Shown piece after piece: positions 62,013 through 64,000 of a stretch of 64,000 bases of DNA. The position numbers and the translations under genes were made by a program. Position 1 is the first letter of the stretch. Every line of letters begins with the position of its first letter. The DNA lies in NCBI RefSeq assembly GCF_004803475.1, contig NZ_SRKY01000002.1, positions 842,855 through 906,854 on the forward strand. Direction: 5' to 3'. The DNA is from Aliishimia ponticola. Lineage in GTDB: Bacteria; Pseudomonadota; Alphaproteobacteria; Rhodobacterales; Rhodobacteraceae. The notes below the pieces were generated by a model, which saw only the letters and a list, made by a program, of their open reading frames with translations, was not told where the DNA came from and did not search any database.

Positions 62013-62881
62013 TGCGTTATGTATTGATCCTCGTGGCCGTCGCCATTGTCGGCCTGTTGTCGTCGATCTTCATCGTGGACGAGCGTGAAAAGGCGCTGGT
62101 CCTGCAATTCGGGCAGATTGTCCGCGTCAAGGAAGACCCGGGTCTGGGTTTCAAGATCCCGCTGGTTCAGGAAGTCGTCAAATATGATGACCGGATCCTG
62201 TCGCTGGACACGCAAGCCACCGAAGTCACGCCTTCGGACGGTCGTCGTTTGGTGGTTGACGCCTTCGCACGTTACCGGATTTCCGATGTGGTCCAGTTCC
62301 GTCAGGCCGTGGGCGTTGGCGGTTTGCGTACCGCCGAGGACCGGCTGGAAGGCATTCTCAACCCCGATATCCGCGAAGTTCTGGGTGCCGATGGCGTAAC
62401 CTCTTCGACCATCCTGTCCGCCGACCGGGCCGAGCTTATGGCGCGGATCACCGCACGGGCGCGGGCACGGGCACGGCCCCTTGGGCTTGAGGTCATCGAC
62501 GTGCGTCTGAAGCAGACAAACCTGCCGGAGCAGAACCTTGACGCCACCTTCGCCCGGATGCGGGCGGAACGGGAACGTGAAGCGGCCGACGAGATCGCGC
62601 GCGGTAACGAAGCGGCGCAGCGGGTTCGGGCACAAGCGGATCGGACCGTGGTGGAACTGACCTCCGAGGCGGCGCGCTCTGCCGAGGTCGTGCGCGGTGA
62701 AGCGGATGCGGAACGCAACGGCATCTTCGCCGAAGCCTTCGGCGCGGACCCGGAGTTCTTTGAGTTCTATCGGTCGCTCACCGCCTATCAACGTGCGCTC
62801 AACGGCGACAACTCGACGATGGTTCTGAGCCCCGATAGCGAATTCTTCAATTACCTGAAGTCGGATCAGGGCGCGGAATGA
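62012..62881 (+). CDS. hflC: HflC, membrane protease modulator
   Basis: A 289-residue SPFH protein, partner of HflK. An N-terminal span (RYVLILVAVAIVGLLSSIFI) and VDEREKALVLQFGQIVRVKE open it, then the SPFH core and a charged coiled coil (FARMRAEREREAADEIARGN). The C-terminal FFEFYRSLTAYQRALNGDNS is typical of HflC. Genes on both sides overlap it (1 bp with hflK, 4 bp with the DUF2065 gene). Confidence 0.95.
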   Translation: MRYVLILVAVAIVGLLSSIFIVDEREKALVLQFGQIVRVKEDPGLGFKIPLVQEVVKYDDRILSLDTQATEVTPSDGRRLVVDAFARYRISDVVQFRQAVGVGGLRTAEDRLEGILNPDIREVLGADGVTSSTILSADRAELMARITARARARARPLGLEVIDVRLKQTNLPEQNLDATFARMRAEREREAADEIARGNEAAQRVRAQADRTVVELTSEAARSAEVVRGEADAERNGIFAEAFGADPEFFEFYRSLTAYQRALNGDNSTMVLSPDSEFFNYLKSDQGAE

Positions 62882-63072
62882 GTCTGCTGCTCCTGTCCAT
62901 CGGGATGGTGTGTATTGTAGAGGGGCTGGCCTATGCGCTGGCCCCTTCGCTTGTGGAGCGTATGCTGGAAGCGCTGCGCAGTTTGCCGCAAAGCGCGGTG
63001 CGGCAGATCGGCCTGCTGGCGGTGGTCAGCGGCCTCATCCTTGTTTGGGGCGCGTATCAGCTTGGGTTGTGA
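62878..63072 (+). CDS. DUF2065 small membrane protein
   Basis: A 64-residue protein with two membrane spans (about 1-20 and 43-60) and the pattern VEGLAYALAPSLVERMLEAL then RQIGLLAVVSGLILVWG, which fits DUF2065. This small protein is regularly found after hflC. The ATG overlaps the hflC stop (ATGA). Function unknown; it may modulate FtsH/HflKC. Confidence 0.82.
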   Translation: MSLLLLSIGMVCIVEGLAYALAPSLVERMLEALRSLPQSAVRQIGLLAVVSGLILVWGAYQLGL

Positions 63073-63125
63073 GCCGCAGGCTGCGCGATTCTGCTGGGCA
63101 GCCCTTCCGCAAACATTCGTTTCAC

Positions 63126-63154
63126 GGAACTGTCACGTGGAGTTGAAAGGCTGA
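63126..63154 (+). promoter_or_regulatory. candidate extracytoplasmic-stress (sigma-E-like) promoter before degP
   Basis: GGAACTG at 63126-63132 and GCTGA at 63150-63154 are spaced 17 bp apart, close to the GGAACTT-N16-TCTGA form of E. coli sigma-E promoters. degP is a classic target. The start codon is 125 bp downstream, giving a long leader. Confidence 0.4.
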
Positions 63155-63203
63155 GAGTGAATCCCATCTTTAATGTTGCATGTAAGCCGCACTAGATGCA
63201 CCC

Positions 63204-63224
63204 TGCGCGCGGGCGATGCGCGCA
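63204..63224 (+). other. leader hairpin before degP
   Basis: TGCGCGC pairs with GCGCGCA over a 7-base loop, and the distal arm is also part of a 10-bp palindrome (63216-63225). It lies 54 bp before the degP start, in its probable untranslated leader. It could be a folding element or an attenuator. Confidence 0.35.
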
Positions 63225-63278
63225 TAGAATAACATAGGCCCAAGCGCCGCGAGTCAGAAGAATTCAGGAGCTTTGAGA

Positions 63279-64000
63279 ATGAAGCCACAGGCGATTTCGA
63301 TCCCACGTCCCACCCCCCAGTTGCAGGTCATGCGTTTGATGTGGCTCGGTTTTCTGGCGACCCTTCTACTGCTGGCCCAAGTTCTCAGCGCAGCCGCACG
63401 GCCCGAAAGCCTCGCGCCGCTGGCCGAGAAAATCAGCCCCGCGGTGGTGAACATCACGACCTCTACGGTCGTCGAAGGACGCACCGGGCCGCAGGGCATC
63501 GTGCCCGAAGGCTCGCCGTTCGAAGATTTCTTCCGCGAATTCCAGGACCGCAATGGCGAGGGCGAGCGTCCGCGCCGGTCCTCTGCATTGGGGTCCGGCT
63601 TCGTCATTTCCGAGGATGGCTTTGTGGTCACGAATAACCACGTGATCGAAGGGGCGGATGAAATCCTGATCGAATTCTTCCCCGGCGATGGTCAGCCGAC
63701 GGAAAAGCTGCCGGCCAAGGTGATCGGCACGGATCCGAACACGGATATCGCGCTGCTGAAGGTCGAAGCGGAACAGCCGCTGAAATTCGTTCCCTTTGGC
63801 GATAGCGATCTGGCCCGCGTGGGTGATTGGGTCATCGCCATGGGCAACCCGCTGGGGCAGGGCTTTTCGGTATCTGCCGGGATCGTGTCGGCCCGTAACC
63901 GCGCGCTCAGCGGCACCTATGACGACTACATCCAGACCGACGCGGCGATCAACCGGGGCAACTCTGGCGGGCCGCTGTTCAACATGGATGGTGAAGTGAT
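63279..64000 (+). CDS. degP: Do/DegP-family periplasmic serine protease (partial)
   Basis: The first 240 codons of an HtrA/DegP protease, cut by the window end. After a membrane-targeting segment (LMWLGFLATLLLLAQVLSAA) comes SPAVVNITTSTVV. The trypsin-like domain follows with catalytic His in VVTNNHVIEGAD, Asp in DPNTDIALLKV and Ser in NRGNSGGPLFN, all intact. PDZ domains lie beyond the edge. The ATG at 63279 has AGGAG at 63266-63270. It degrades and refolds envelope proteins and follows hflKC, as is usual in alphaproteobacteria. Confidence 0.93.
   Translation, partial: MKPQAISIPRPTPQLQVMRLMWLGFLATLLLLAQVLSAAARPESLAPLAEKISPAVVNITTSTVVEGRTGPQGIVPEGSPFEDFFREFQDRNGEGERPRRSSALGSGFVISEDGFVVTNNHVIEGADEILIEFFPGDGQPTEKLPAKVIGTDPNTDIALLKVEAEQPLKFVPFGDSDLARVGDWVIAMGNPLGQGFSVSAGIVSARNRALSGTYDDYIQTDAAINRGNSGGPLFNMDGEV

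Overview
The window is GC-rich chromosomal DNA from an alphaproteobacterium, most likely a Rhodobacteraceae (Roseobacter-group) species. The evidence is the short bacterial ProS, the hflK-hflC-DUF2065-degP order, PutA with a divergent Lrp-type PutR, two proteins with C-terminal tails like the VPLPA-CTERM sorting signal, a fused carnitine dehydrogenase/thioesterase, and an SOS box of the alphaproteobacterial GTTC-N7-GTTC type. I see no rRNA, transposase, integrase, phage genes or CRISPR array. There is one tRNA, tRNA-Leu(UAA), and no gene-free stretch longer than 300 bases.

Layout. 1-4 kb: class V aminotransferase, HisC-like aminotransferase, DUF454 protein, crotonase. 4-8 kb: two tandem paralogous TPR + GT41 (OGT/SPINDLY-type) glycosyltransferases. 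8-14 kb: proS, serine hydrolase, DUF2937, lolC, lolD and an Ldh-family dehydrogenase in one tight run. 14-18.4 kb: three paralogous small c-type cytochromes, a VPLPA-CTERM-like protein, a HELTH-motif lipoprotein and a PA14 protein. 18.6-21.4 kb: an AT-richer trypsin-like protease gene joined to the stop codon of parE. 21.6-28.5 kb: a glycine-rich VPLPA-CTERM-like protein, three alpha/beta hydrolases, a DUF1007 + NicO nickel/cobalt exporter pair, and ppk2. 28.5-34.4 kb: a haem-membrane protein with a Tat-exported partner, a DnaJC28-type protein, valS and a ZntB/CorA transporter. 34.4-36.1 kb: three small genes of unknown function, two DUF2589-like and one resembling the trypsin-co-occurring domain Trypco2. 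36.3-45.5 kb: an orphan molybdenum hydroxylase large subunit overlapping a DUF2235 hydrolase, a thioesterase, divergent metF/metR, a PLP decarboxylase, an inositol-phosphatase-family protein, and a GFA + rhomboid pair. 45.6-54.2 kb: putA/putR, a TPR protein, tRNA-Leu, metG, an MFS transporter and an SOS-controlled imuA-like gene. 54.2-64 kb: an aldo/keto reductase, a carnitine-catabolic operon with a lipocalin lipoprotein inside it, rpiA, gor, hflKC and the start of degP.

Regulation. Three FNR-type palindromes (14610-14623, 16810-16823, 27552-27565) lie 55-56 bp before the start codons of a cytochrome c gene, a two-cytochrome operon and ppk2, which suggests a small low-oxygen regulon. Other legible control elements are a MetR-type operator between metF and metR, a metF terminator whose 3' arm contains the Shine-Dalgarno of the next gene, a perfect SOS box before imuA, and a sigma-E-like promoter before degP.

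The best candidate for an undescribed system is the DUF2589/DUF2589/Trypco2-like cassette at 34481-36139. The AT-richer protease at 18595-19407 is the clearest sign of horizontal acquisition.
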